NCBI GenBank assembly: GCA_002718195.1
Contig: PBDU01000004.1
Coordinates: forward strand, 1 to 53,307
DNA length: 53,307 nt
From: Methanobacteriota archaeon
GTDB taxonomy: Archaea; Thermoplasmatota; Poseidoniia; Poseidoniales; Poseidoniaceae
Direction: 5' to 3'
This document shows, piece after piece, positions 26,190 through 35,530 of this stretch (position 1 is the first letter of the stretch; each line of letters starts with the position of its first letter). The notes under the pieces are model-generated. The model was given only the letters and a program-made list of their open reading frames with translations, had not been told where the DNA came from and searched no databases. Position numbers and translations under genes: made by a program.

Positions 26190-28940
26190 ATGGAAGAGGA
26201 AGATTCCGTTGTTCATTTTTCATTGGAAGATGAAACTACGCCTTCCGAAAAGAAGTTTTTTTGGCAAAAACCAACCACCTCTCCAGAACCAATAAATGCA
26301 GATTTGGATTCTGATTTGCTGCAAGATGTAGAAATTCTAGATGCACAACTTGTAAGCAAGGCTACAGGGATTTTCCACGTAGAGTGGCCTATCCTTGGCA
26401 TGGATTGCCCAGATTGTGCGGCTAAGGCTACAAGGGCACTGAATTTCCTGCCGCAAGTTTCAGAACCAGTAGTTTCTGCAACCTCAGGAGAAGTAAGGCT
26501 AGAAATCGATGTAGAAAAAGGAACCATGTCTGAAATTGGAAAGGTTCTCAAGTCATTAGGTCACGCTGCTGATTCTCCATGGCAAGTTATCACCAACGCA
26601 GATCAGGAAAAAATAGCCAAAAGGAACGGTATTCAAGTGCACAGAGTCCCTAAGTTACTCAGAACGATTCCGGGAATTATCGATGTTGAAGTAGAAAAAG
26701 ATGGACCGATTCAAATCCAACTCCCGGGTAAAGACACGCCTGAATTAGTCGAGATTAGGAATGAAAAGATCAAGGAAATACTTGGTACTGAGCCTAAATT
26801 TGCAGTAGGGGAATCCACAAGAATTAGACCGGATCAATGGAGATTAATTGGAGCTGGTCTGGCATTTCCACTATTCATTGCAATCATTTTGATTCATGAA
26901 CTCAACATCTCTGATTTCTGGGTTGCCGCTATCGCTTTACCAGGTGTTGTCATAGGAGGTTTTGAAATGTTCAAAGAAGCATGGGGTAGCATCAAGGCAA
27001 AGCAACTCGGCTTCCAAGTTTTGACTAGCCTTGCAGTCATTGGCGCGAGCATACAGCAGATGTGGCATGAAGCTCTATTGGTTGTAATTTTCGTTGCATT
27101 TACTCAACACTTGGAGGGAGATGCCCTCATCAAAGCAAGAGAAGCGATGCAAGGAGGACTTGACAGACTCCCGAAAACTGCTAGATTAGTCAGAAGAGGT
27201 ATTGATGTCTCAGAGATTAAGTCTACGTCTCTTTCGATTGCACCAACGGGATTTACGCCAAGTTTAGCAGGCGGGTTTACCTCACCATTCGCTACTCCGG
27301 TTGCTATGCCTCAAACCCAAAATTCATCCGGTCATCATAACCATAGCCACGACTCTTCAGGCTTAGAGGAAGTTCCGATTGAGTTGCTCAATGAAGGGGA
27401 CATCATAGAGGTAAGAAGTGGCGAATTAATTCCTGCTGATGGAATAGTTTCTGAAGGCGAGGGAAGCCTTGACATGGCACCATTAACAGGAGAATCAGTA
27501 CCTGTTTCAGTCTCTAAAGGAGATGAGTTAAACGCAGGTTTAGTTTTAGCAAGAGGGCCACTCAATCTCAAGGTTACAGCAACTGGTGATGACACAAAAT
27601 TGTCTGGTTTAATCGATGCTGTTCACACCTTCAGAGAGACTCCTCCTAGAGTACAGGGGGCAATCGAGACTTTTACTGCATGGTGGGTTCCAATCGTTAT
27701 CCTTGGGGCATTTGGCGTATGGCAACTAGTCGATCCTTCTGATTGGAAGATTGTCCTTCTGCTATGGGTGGTTGCATGTCCATGTGCTCTGCTCCTCGCC
27801 GCTCCAGTACCAAATGCAGCTGCATTATCCAAGGCAGCACAACGAGGAGCAATTGTAAGAGGCGGCGATGTGATTGAAAGGCTTGCCAGGGTAAATCACG
27901 TTTTACTAGATAAAACCGGGACTCTAACTACAGGCAGGCCCAAAATTGGTGAAATAGCAATTTCTGGGGCTTCCAAGGAAGAAACAGTCCTATCGATAGC
28001 TCTTGGCTTAGAGTTGAAATCTAATCACCCTTATGCACTTAGTTTGCAAGACTATTGTGAAGAAAAGGGAATCTCATCATCGAAAATCACTGGTTTGAAA
28101 GATGTAAATGCTGGAATTGAAGGTAAGTATCGCGACCAGTATATCGCAATTATGAGACCAGACATCGCTTTGGAAAAAGTTGGCAAATTCCCTAAAAAGA
28201 TTGGAGACGTAATCAATCAAGCCGACAAAAATGGTCATGGGGCAAGCATCCTCGTTAAGGGAGAAAAGGCAATTGCAGCCTTTACTTTCATTCACGATGA
28301 CGCAAGAGACGGCTCAGATACACTTGTCGAAAAGTTCTATGACAGACAAATCAACGTGGAAATATTGAGTGGTGATACTCAGAGTGCTGTGGATGCGTTT
28401 GCATCTGATTCTGGTTTAGTTGATGGTGCTGCATACGGTGGCTTAAGCCCTGAAGAAAAAGTAGCATTCACAACCAGTAGATCAGTATCTAACATCACTA
28501 TGATGGTTGGAGATGGATTCAATGATTCAGCAGCCTTGGCAGTTGCTGATGTTGGTGTTGCTGTCGGCAGCGGAGAGAGTGTAAATCTAGAGGCTGCTGA
28601 TGTTCTTATTCCTGGAGATAATCCAGCAATATTACTAGATTTGATTGACACGAGTAGGAAAGCAAGGAGAATTTTGATGGCAAATTTATATTTCTCATTA
28701 GGAGTTACAATTGTTTTAGTTTACGCCGTACTGAACGGATGGTATAGCAATATTTGGTTCGGAGTAGTAGTCCACGAATTTTCAGTCGTACTCGTGATTC
28801 TAAACGGAGCAAGAATTGCAGGTAAATCAGGATGGTTTGACCTTTTCAAAGGAACAATTAAATCGGTATACATGGATACAATCGAGGCTTTCCGACTATT
28901 AGTGGAAAAATATAATCCCAAATCTAAGTCAGTAAATTGA
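26190..28940 (+). CDS. P1B-type heavy-metal-transporting ATPase
   Basis: About 916 residues. An N-terminal HMA metal-binding domain carries MDCPDC (C73, C76). A second HMA-like domain follows but lacks the CxxC. Then come the TM bundle, the actuator motif LTGES, CPC in TM6 (530-532), the phosphorylation site DKTGT (574-578), the P1B-specific HP (613-614) and GDGFND (774-779). A 45-residue insert before the actuator domain ends in HHNHSHD (382-388). CPC indicates a soft-metal exporter (Cu+, Zn2+, Cd2+), but the last TM pair has HEFSVVLVILN, reminiscent of the HEGxT of P1B-4 pumps. Metal choice is therefore unclear. Confidence 0.93.
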   Translation: MEEEDSVVHFSLEDETTPSEKKFFWQKPTTSPEPINADLDSDLLQDVEILDAQLVSKATGIFHVEWPILGMDCPDCAAKATRALNFLPQVSEPVVSATSGEVRLEIDVEKGTMSEIGKVLKSLGHAADSPWQVITNADQEKIAKRNGIQVHRVPKLLRTIPGIIDVEVEKDGPIQIQLPGKDTPELVEIRNEKIKEILGTEPKFAVGESTRIRPDQWRLIGAGLAFPLFIAIILIHELNISDFWVAAIALPGVVIGGFEMFKEAWGSIKAKQLGFQVLTSLAVIGASIQQMWHEALLVVIFVAFTQHLEGDALIKAREAMQGGLDRLPKTARLVRRGIDVSEIKSTSLSIAPTGFTPSLAGGFTSPFATPVAMPQTQNSSGHHNHSHDSSGLEEVPIELLNEGDIIEVRSGELIPADGIVSEGEGSLDMAPLTGESVPVSVSKGDELNAGLVLARGPLNLKVTATGDDTKLSGLIDAVHTFRETPPRVQGAIETFTAWWVPIVILGAFGVWQLVDPSDWKIVLLLWVVACPCALLLAAPVPNAAALSKAAQRGAIVRGGDVIERLARVNHVLLDKTGTLTTGRPKIGEIAISGASKEETVLSIALGLELKSNHPYALSLQDYCEEKGISSSKITGLKDVNAGIEGKYRDQYIAIMRPDIALEKVGKFPKKIGDVINQADKNGHGASILVKGEKAIAAFTFIHDDARDGSDTLVEKFYDRQINVEILSGDTQSAVDAFASDSGLVDGAAYGGLSPEEKVAFTTSRSVSNITMMVGDGFNDSAALAVADVGVAVGSGESVNLEAADVLIPGDNPAILLDLIDTSRKARRILMANLYFSLGVTIVLVYAVLNGWYSNIWFGVVVHEFSVVLVILNGARIAGKSGWFDLFKGTIKSVYMDTIEAFRLLVEKYNPKSKSVN

Positions 28941-28976
28941 GAATAATCTCAAGAACATGGTCCTACTCGGGTACCC

Positions 28977-29369
28977 ATGGATGAACTTCTCACCGTCGAG
29001 TCGAGGGTAACTCCACCATCCCTCTCTTGCCCTAGTTGTAACGGTCTTTTACCATTCGAATTTGGCGACGTTGAATGCGTCCTTTGTGGTGCAAATGTAA
29101 GGGTAGATCACCAGCCTACACGAAGGGCTTGGAAAGAAGAAAAAGTGTCTTGCCCAAACTGTTCAAAGGTACTAATTGCAGGTGTTGATAAAAGACCAGC
29201 CCACCTAAAATGTGGGTCATGTGGAACACACTTCGACCTTTTGCCGAAAGTGGTGAAAGTGGAGATTGGCTGTCCAAATTGCGGAAGAAAGCTCAGGATG
29301 AAAAAAAGGCCTGGGAGCAGAGAAATTTGTTGTCCAGCATGCGAAACAGATTTTGTTGTCAAATTCTAA
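28977..29369 (+). CDS. Triple zinc-ribbon protein
   Basis: A 130-residue soluble protein made of three zinc ribbons. Their Cys pairs are 18/21 with 34/37, 59/62 with 79/82, and 99/102 with 119/122. There is no catalytic domain and no membrane segment. It may be an adaptor binding nucleic acid or protein. It begins 36 bases after the ATPase gene, possibly co-transcribed, and precedes the coiled-coil gene by 67 bases. A weak hairpin (AGCCT-GTAT-AGGCT, 29379-29392) lies just after its stop. Confidence 0.75.
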   Translation: MDELLTVESRVTPPSLSCPSCNGLLPFEFGDVECVLCGANVRVDHQPTRRAWKEEKVSCPNCSKVLIAGVDKRPAHLKCGSCGTHFDLLPKVVKVEIGCPNCGRKLRMKKRPGSREICCPACETDFVVKF

Positions 29370-29400
29370 TTTTGAATTAGCCTGTATAGGCTGATAATCG

Positions 29401-29409
29401 ACATATTTT
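29401..29409 (+). promoter_or_regulatory. TATA box for coiled-coil gene
   Basis: ACATATTTT is centred about 30 bases before the ATG pair at 29437/29440. It fits a leaderless or nearly leaderless mRNA; no Shine-Dalgarno is visible. Confidence 0.45.
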
Positions 29410-29436
29410 GCATCTAGTTTATCGCGCTCCTTATCA

Positions 29437-32001
29437 ATGATGAGAGATGCATATTCAACTGGATGGGATATTATGGGGTTAGTGAACAACTTACCTGACG
29501 GAGGAGATGCTGCTTCCAAAAGCAGAGAAAATAATCGGAAAGTTTCACTTTCTGCTCTGCGAAGTCAATTTACTACCTCAGGGAAAACCAGTACAGATCA
29601 AGCCCTTCTAACCAGCGCAAGGTATCGTCAAGAAGAATCCATCCGCAAAGACGTACTAAGGGAAAGAAGGATTAGACAAACTGCTCTCAATGAAAGAATT
29701 AATGCATTACAAAATGCCATGGAAAAGGACTTGATGGTCCAACATGAACTTACTCTGGATGCACTAGAAAAGGAACTAAGACAATCAATGGACGAGGAAT
29801 TGGTCGAACTAGAAAATAGCGTTCTAGCAAGAGAAGAGCTTAGGATGCGAGAAGAACTCAGTCTGCGCCTTCAACGCGAAGTATCCGCATTAGAGGAGAA
29901 ATACGAGGTTGAACAGAGGACTAAGCTCGAGGAATATAAACAGGAAATCAAACAGAATATTCAGGATGACCTGCAGAAAGAGCATCAATCTAGGTTAGCA
30001 ATTCAAAAGGAAAAACTTGAATTGGAATATAATCAAGAATTACAAGCTAGAATTCGCACACTTGAACAAGAAATTGAGGCTGAAATGGAATCAAGGTATA
30101 ACAAATTGGAAACTCAAGAGATAGACAGAATCGAAGAGCATCAAAAAGCCAAGTTAGCAGAAAGAGAAGAACAACTGAGAAGGGGAATCAGAACTCGATT
30201 AGAACAACAACTACGCCTAAGATTGAAACAAAGAGAGGCTAGACTGAAGGCAGAATATGACAGAAGGTCGCTGAGGTTAGAAGAGGATATTGCTCAACAA
30301 ATACAACTCGAATTAGAAAACAAGTTGCGTGAAGAAAGCAATGACTTGGAACAAAGAATGCGAGAAGATGTTGAACTTGCTATAGCGAGAAAGCGTGATG
30401 AGCTTCGCGTTGAAATTGAACGTCAACTAGAATCAAGACACGCAGACAGACTCAATGACAGAAAAGCGCGTCTTAGAGAAAAGTATGATCTAACATTCTC
30501 CAAGGCAGTCGAAGACATCTCTAAATCTCTAAAGATTGAGATTGAAGGCGAACTTGAGAGAAGAATGCAAACTGATTATGAAACTTACAGAACTAGTAGG
30601 GAAAGCGAAATACAGAATCGCCTAGCAAGATTCAGATATGAAAGAGAGGCTGAACTAAGAGACAAATTATCCGACTCTTACACTGCAAAGAAGCAGGACT
30701 GGACCGAAAGGTTGGAGTTGGAATTCAAATCTAGAGAGGCAGCAGCTAGAAAGGCTATCATGTCTGAGGTCGATGCCCAATTAAGAAATGAGAGATTGAC
30801 ATGGGAAGTAGATTTGGATCTTCTTAAGGATGAAACTGCTATGGAATTAGAGATGAACATGGAAGAGCGTCTCAGAGCATTCAAGGCAAGAAAGGAAGAA
30901 GAAATTGCCCAACAATTGGAGAGGCAATTAGACAAGCGTGAGGAAATCATGCGAAATAAGGCTCTAATCGATGTTCGTAAGAGAGAATCACAAATCCGTG
31001 CAGAAATAGAAGCACAACTTGGAATTAAGAGAGCTGAAATCAAGGATAGACTCACAAATCTATCCAAGAAAATGGATGATTTCAGAGAATTAGCTGAAGA
31101 GAAAATGCGTGAATCAATCACCGGACAGATTGAAGGAGAAATTGAGCGCGATCAGGCTGAACTGCAAGCAAGAGAGGCAGAATATTCTGAACTTCAAAGC
31201 ACAGACAGAAGGGCTGAGAAGAGGCAGAAATGGCTGCAATCTATCTCAGGTCAAGGCACTGACCAAGGCATCGTAGCCCAAGGAGACGCTTCTGCGCTTG
31301 GAGCTACACCTGGGGGTTTGGGAGCCAGCGCTGGCAGAGCAATGCGTGGAATCCTAGGCAGTCAAGGACAAACTCAAGCGCCATCTATTGGGCTATCAGG
31401 AATGAGAGCCCCAACATCTAGAGCAGGTGCACTTGGTCAATCACCACCTATGGGCAACCTAGTCAGACCGGTAAAGGCGCCGATTAAACAACCAGTTCAA
31501 ACTGCCCAGCTACCTACTCCAGTTGCCTCCAGAGTTATGCAACCTGTTGTGAGTCCTATTGAAGCAGAAACTGAGTTAGATCAAGTCCCAGAAGCAATGG
31601 ATGAAAGCAAAGCAGTTGTCGAAGAAGTAACAGTCGAAGAGACAATAGCCACAGAGACAGAGGTCGAGGTCCACGAGCAAGAGGATGTAGTTCTACAAGA
31701 AGATGAAATTGTTGAGGAAATCGCAGAGTCCATTGAATCAGAGGTCGATACTCTAGTTGAAGAGTTAACCGAAGAGATGACTTCTGAGTTCATTGAAGAA
31801 GAGGTTGAACAGCTAGTCACTTTGCAACCAGCAAAAACACTTACTCCACTAGGCACGCCAACTGAACGCAGGACTGCAACTATGAATATAGTTTCCAAGA
31901 AAGTGCTCTCACCAGCAGAAAACGAACTTTCTGTACTTTCTCCAGTGAAGAAAATGACTCCTCTCAAGGTGCCTTCTAAGAAACTTGAACCAGAAGAATG
32001 A
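29437..32001 (+). CDS. Large cytoplasmic coiled-coil protein (854 aa)
   Basis: Residues about 60-590 are almost continuous charged heptads rich in Glu, Arg, Leu and Gln (repeated 'RxExELxxxxE' units) with no proline, predicting a very long coiled coil. A Gly/Ala/Pro-rich flexible region follows (about 600-720), then an acidic Glu/Val-rich stretch (about 720-795). The basic tail contains repeated 'K(K/T)xTPL(K/G)' motifs. No signal peptide, TM helix or Walker motif was found, so it is neither an SMC nor a secreted protein. It could be a cytoskeletal, scaffold or chromosome-organising filament. No family was recognised, and the role is unknown. Confidence 0.78.
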   Translation: MMRDAYSTGWDIMGLVNNLPDGGDAASKSRENNRKVSLSALRSQFTTSGKTSTDQALLTSARYRQEESIRKDVLRERRIRQTALNERINALQNAMEKDLMVQHELTLDALEKELRQSMDEELVELENSVLAREELRMREELSLRLQREVSALEEKYEVEQRTKLEEYKQEIKQNIQDDLQKEHQSRLAIQKEKLELEYNQELQARIRTLEQEIEAEMESRYNKLETQEIDRIEEHQKAKLAEREEQLRRGIRTRLEQQLRLRLKQREARLKAEYDRRSLRLEEDIAQQIQLELENKLREESNDLEQRMREDVELAIARKRDELRVEIERQLESRHADRLNDRKARLREKYDLTFSKAVEDISKSLKIEIEGELERRMQTDYETYRTSRESEIQNRLARFRYEREAELRDKLSDSYTAKKQDWTERLELEFKSREAAARKAIMSEVDAQLRNERLTWEVDLDLLKDETAMELEMNMEERLRAFKARKEEEIAQQLERQLDKREEIMRNKALIDVRKRESQIRAEIEAQLGIKRAEIKDRLTNLSKKMDDFRELAEEKMRESITGQIEGEIERDQAELQAREAEYSELQSTDRRAEKRQKWLQSISGQGTDQGIVAQGDASALGATPGGLGASAGRAMRGILGSQGQTQAPSIGLSGMRAPTSRAGALGQSPPMGNLVRPVKAPIKQPVQTAQLPTPVASRVMQPVVSPIEAETELDQVPEAMDESKAVVEEVTVEETIATETEVEVHEQEDVVLQEDEIVEEIAESIESEVDTLVEELTEEMTSEFIEEEVEQLVTLQPAKTLTPLGTPTERRTATMNIVSKKVLSPAENELSVLSPVKKMTPLKVPSKKLEPEE

Positions 32002-32051
32002 AACCATCTTGGTTCTATGTTTGACAGAGTTTGCTATAATCCGTTAAGGGT

Positions 32052-32062
32052 TTTATTCATAT
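32052..32062 (+). promoter_or_regulatory. TATA-like box for propeller/TSP3 gene
   Basis: TTTATTCATAT is centred about 29 bases before the ATG at 32086, consistent with leaderless transcription. The 84-base gap holds nothing else recognisable. Confidence 0.4.
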
Positions 32063-32085
32063 CTAACCCAACAGTGCGTTAGCGT

Positions 32086-34512
32086 ATGTCGAGGTTGTCA
32101 GTTATCATCACGGTACTCATCCTGCTTCCATTAGCGACAGTTGTTAGCAGTGCTAGTGCGAGTCAATTAATTGACGGCGGACAAACCGATGTTCTTGATT
32201 ACTCTGCAGTTTTTTGGGGACAAGATGATAGCGGTTTGGTTCTAACAGTTGATTCAGATGGGATGGTTAGAGCATATACCATGGTCCAAGGTCAGCACGT
32301 TGTACAATGGTCTCAGGATCTAAACATATCAGTCAATTCAGCAACACTACATGATTCTCAAAGTGTATTGGGCATAGCCCATGATAATGGGGTTCAAGTT
32401 TTCAATTACGATCTTCAAACAGTGACTAGAAATATCCTGTCTGGCAATCCAGTTGACCAAATGGATTGGGATGATGAAAATGCTGTTTGGATGGCATATT
32501 ACGCTGGGTCAAGGAAAATAATCAAAGTGGATTCTACCGGTCAGCAAGACCTTGCAACTCCAGCAGTAAGCGCTGGGATAAGCCACTTCACAATCCTAGG
32601 CGATGGGACAGTAGTCAGTGCAGGTTACGATAAAAAATTGCGAGTATACGATGAAGGAGCAGCAGTAAATCATACCTTCTCGAACGTATCTGGATTCATC
32701 AATTGCATGGAAATAGATAACCTTGGAAGGCTTCTTGTTGGCACAACTAATGGTGAAGTTGTAAGATATAATACTGAAACTTGGGTTTCAGAGATTCTCA
32801 ATCTCCCAAATTCAGGCTCGATAACTACGCTATCCGCATTTTCATCCTCTTATGGTGCAGGAATGCAAAATGGTAAATTCAACATAATCAATTTAGATAT
32901 GACTCACAGAGCAACTCTTCAAAGTCAGGGATTGGGGATAGAATCAGTTGAAACCTCTGAAGGCGCTGTTTACTTCATCACAACAACTTCTTCAACCACC
33001 AAGGTTCAATTGTTCGATGTTGATTCTGACGGAGATGGTTATGCAGATGCAGGTGACGCATTCCCAGCAGAACCTACGCAGTGGGAGGATGCAGATTCTG
33101 ATGGCAAAGGTGATAATCCAGCCGGTGTAGATGCTGACTTATTCCCGGATAACCCAGAACAATGGTCTGATTTTGATTCTGATGGCTATGGAGATAATTC
33201 TGGAGCTGAAGGCGGAGATGCTTTCCCTACCGACCCTGGTCAATGGGAGGATAGCGATGCAGATGGTTACGGAGACAACTCTGCAAATGCAAATGGTGAC
33301 TACTTTCCAAATGAACCAACTCAATGGAAAGATAGCGATGGCGATGGATTTGGAGATAATCCACTGGGGGTAAATGGAGATTCCTGTCCTAACCAAAATG
33401 GATTCTCAAGCAGAGATAGATTAGGCTGTCCAGATTCAGATCTTGATGGTTGGTCTGATCCTGACCAGAGTTGGACGGTCGAAGATGGAGGCGATGCCTT
33501 ACCAAATTTGGCATCTCAATGGTCAGATGCTGATTCGGATGGCTATGGAGATAATGTCGACGGATTCCAACCCGACATGTGTCCTTGGCAAGCAGGAACT
33601 AGTCAACGCACTCTGGTTGAAAATGTAACTGAAGCAGGAGTTTTCCAAGTATTTCCTTCATTTGGTTGTGAGGATCTTGACGGTGATGGTTGGGTAGATG
33701 TCACAGAATCTCAAGGTATGGATGAGGACCCAAATGAACACCTGGATAAGGATGGTGACGGTGTAGGTGAAAACTCTGATTATGATGATAATAATTCATT
33801 AGTTCAAACAGAACAAGATCACTGTAACCTTAATTTTGATGATAACAGAACGGTTTGTCAAGCTTGGAGAAATGCAGAATATCAATCATTCCTCTCAACC
33901 TTGAATCAGTCCGAAAGAGAAAATATGTCATACAATCAATTCCTCAAGCAACAAGAGCAATCTGGTAACCCATTTGGTGGCGGAAATGGTATTTCTACTG
34001 AGGCAATTAATGATGTTTTAATTGTTGGAGGAGGAGCATTTGGAATTCTCACCTTGATCATCGTAGTAATAGGTTTAATTTCATCCAAATCAAAGAAGTC
34101 AAAGAATATGAAAGTATATGGCAACGTAGAAGGCAAAGAAACCATGAATGCTAGTGAAGAAGCTCTACAAGGAATTGGAGGCCTGAGTGCCAGCGGCGGT
34201 GTTGACTCAAGTAGTGACTTGTGGGATGACGATGTCCCTGAATTCAAGGCTCAACCTGATGGTTTTGATGATATAGATTTGCAAACTGGAAATGTAACTG
34301 AACAATCTTCAGCAGACGATTTGTATACAGATTCAGACTCAATGGAAGATCTTGCTGGAATCCCCAAATCTGAACCAACATCCAATTCAGTTAGTGAAGC
34401 CCAACAGGCTCCTGCAGAGGTACCACCTTTGCCCGAAGGGGGTTTGCCCGAAGGCTGGACTATGGATCAGTGGAAATGGTACGGTCAACAGTGGCTTGAT
34501 TCCCAGAAGTGA
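32086..34512 (+). CDS. Surface protein: beta-propeller, TSP3 repeats, TM, W-rich tail
   Basis: An 808-residue type I membrane protein. The signal peptide is 1-26. Residues about 30-305 show weak WD40/PQQ-like blades (repeated 'GxxVxxxxxxxVxxYD' patterns). Residues about 310-570 carry thrombospondin type-3 Ca2+-binding repeats in the form GDxFPxxPxQWxDxDxDGxGDN. A TM helix (643-666) is followed by KSKKSK and a 140-residue acidic cytoplasmic tail ending GWTMDQWKWYGQQWL. The propeller probably binds an extracellular ligand while the tail meets a cytoplasmic partner. The tail motif resembles that of the PPC/TSP3 protein at 5216-8593. Confidence 0.82.
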   Translation: MSRLSVIITVLILLPLATVVSSASASQLIDGGQTDVLDYSAVFWGQDDSGLVLTVDSDGMVRAYTMVQGQHVVQWSQDLNISVNSATLHDSQSVLGIAHDNGVQVFNYDLQTVTRNILSGNPVDQMDWDDENAVWMAYYAGSRKIIKVDSTGQQDLATPAVSAGISHFTILGDGTVVSAGYDKKLRVYDEGAAVNHTFSNVSGFINCMEIDNLGRLLVGTTNGEVVRYNTETWVSEILNLPNSGSITTLSAFSSSYGAGMQNGKFNIINLDMTHRATLQSQGLGIESVETSEGAVYFITTTSSTTKVQLFDVDSDGDGYADAGDAFPAEPTQWEDADSDGKGDNPAGVDADLFPDNPEQWSDFDSDGYGDNSGAEGGDAFPTDPGQWEDSDADGYGDNSANANGDYFPNEPTQWKDSDGDGFGDNPLGVNGDSCPNQNGFSSRDRLGCPDSDLDGWSDPDQSWTVEDGGDALPNLASQWSDADSDGYGDNVDGFQPDMCPWQAGTSQRTLVENVTEAGVFQVFPSFGCEDLDGDGWVDVTESQGMDEDPNEHLDKDGDGVGENSDYDDNNSLVQTEQDHCNLNFDDNRTVCQAWRNAEYQSFLSTLNQSERENMSYNQFLKQQEQSGNPFGGGNGISTEAINDVLIVGGGAFGILTLIIVVIGLISSKSKKSKNMKVYGNVEGKETMNASEEALQGIGGLSASGGVDSSSDLWDDDVPEFKAQPDGFDDIDLQTGNVTEQSSADDLYTDSDSMEDLAGIPKSEPTSNSVSEAQQAPAEVPPLPEGGLPEGWTMDQWKWYGQQWLDSQK

Positions 34513-34514
34513 TT

Positions 34515-34742
34515 TCAAAGCCTTGTTTTGAAGCCCATTGCTCTGATGACGCACCAACCTTGCCAGGCTTCGAAAATAGTAAATGCAGCACCACCAAAGA
34601 TTGCTAAAATCACAGCCATTGGTACTTCGTAGCCAGTAATTCCACTAGCGTTATTCCCGATCAAAATCAAACCAAGAACCAAAGTAGCTATTCCAGCAAC
34701 AAGTCTTGCTGCTTTCCCTTTAGCGTCTATGTTACACTCCAT
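34515..34742 (-). CDS. DUF2892-family small membrane protein
   Basis: A 75-residue protein with two TM helices. The N-terminal NIDAKGKAARLVAG and the C-terminal GWCVIRAMGFKTRL follow the DUF2892 pattern (N(v/i)xxxDRxxR...GxCPLYRLLGIxT), although the usual Pro after the Cys is missing. Members often accompany rhodanese or sulfur-handling genes, but none is nearby. A TATA box (34766-34776, minus strand) lies about 28 bases before the ATG, suggesting a leaderless mRNA. Its stop is 2 bases from that of the convergent surface gene. Confidence 0.72.
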   Translation of the reverse strand: MECNIDAKGKAARLVAGIATLVLGLILIGNNASGITGYEVPMAVILAIFGGAAFTIFEAWQGWCVIRAMGFKTRL

Positions 34743-34765
34743 CGGTGTTAATAAAACTGCATTTG

Positions 34766-34776
34766 AGTTATATTAT
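34766..34776 (-). promoter_or_regulatory. TATA box for DUF2892 gene
   Basis: ATAATATAACT on the minus strand is centred about 29 bases before the ATG at 34742. The spacing fits a leaderless transcript. Confidence 0.5.
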
Positions 34777-34816
34777 CTTGTTTGGAAATAGGTAGCAAAT
34801 TCCCTCCAGAATTCGC

Positions 34817-35071
34817 TCACTTAATCCAAATAATTGGTAAGCAATTCTTCAGCTCTCCCAATTCTGAACCAGTGTAAACTGGTCCATCTCTTGTTTTGAG
34901 TGTATTCATTACAAGCCAAAGCACAGCATTCCAGTTCTTGTTTTCTGAATAAATGTCAATTTCACCTGCCGCTGCAGCATCTAACAAACGTGATTCGTCA
35001 GTAGATGAGGAGAACAAAGCGCGAATTAACTGCTTATCATCAAATTTGTAGCCCTTCGGCTTCCATGACAT
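34817..35071 (-). CDS. Small unknown protein downstream of an RHH-like gene
   Basis: A protein of about 84 residues from the ATG at 35071; an in-frame TTG at 35083 is possible. It is soluble, with three Trp and a predicted mixed alpha/beta composition, and belongs to no family I recognise. It begins 16 bases after the stop of the ribbon-helix-helix-like gene, so the two are probably co-transcribed. That arrangement (small DNA-binding protein then a small unknown protein) resembles a toxin-antitoxin pair, but no toxin motif is visible. Confidence 0.5.
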   Translation of the reverse strand: MSWKPKGYKFDDKQLIRALFSSSTDESRLLDAAAAGEIDIYSENKNWNAVLWLVMNTLKTRDGPVYTGSELGELKNCLPIIWIK

Positions 35072-35087
35072 CAAGCGTTGCAAACCA

Positions 35088-35330
35088 TCAACTCCTGAAC
35101 GGACTCAAGTTCAGCCTCTGCACAAGATGCTCAACATCTACTGCAGCAATATCGTCAACTCTTTCTCTAAGTTTGTCGACATTTCCTTGCATACGGTTAA
35201 TCTTGTGTTCTTTTATCAGTGCCTTCAATAAATCATCAACGCTTTGATGTCCACTATTTGTTCTCATTGTGTTTAGTTGCCTACGTGTTTCGTAACTAAC
35301 ACTCACCGACGTCATTCCTTCTCCAGTCAT
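35088..35330 (-). CDS. Ribbon-helix-helix / antitoxin-like protein
   Basis: An 80-residue protein. SVSVSYETRRQLNTMRTNSG followed by SVDDLLKALIKEH resembles archaeal MetJ/Arc-type ribbon-helix-helix and VapB-like antitoxins: one beta strand for DNA contact, then two helices. The remaining 35 residues are a charged helix that could bind a partner. A TATA-like GTATAC (35360-35365, minus strand) about 30 bases upstream fits the ATG at 35330; the in-frame ATG at 35315 has GGAG before it. It is the first gene of a probable two-gene unit. Confidence 0.6.
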   Translation of the reverse strand: MTGEGMTSVSVSYETRRQLNTMRTNSGHQSVDDLLKALIKEHKINRMQGNVDKLRERVDDIAAVDVEHLVQRLNLSPFRS

Positions 35331-35530
35331 TTCGCATCCCGATAGCAGATTATTTCTTGTATACTTAAGTTATATGTGAAGAAGATAGCCATAGGTGTCA
35401 TTTTTTGGACGCCAATCAACAAGCCATGTCATAATTTTGACCGTTTTTCTAACGAATCATGTCCGACTTGTTAAGAGGCTAACTTCAAATATAGTAGTTA
35501 ACCGACAACGGATATCCTTGAGGGTTTCAC

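Noticed and set aside
33010..33560. Repeated GATTCTGATGG-like DNA in the propeller/TSP3 gene as a DNA repeat element
   Set aside because: It is explained by coding for DxDxDG calcium-binding repeats.
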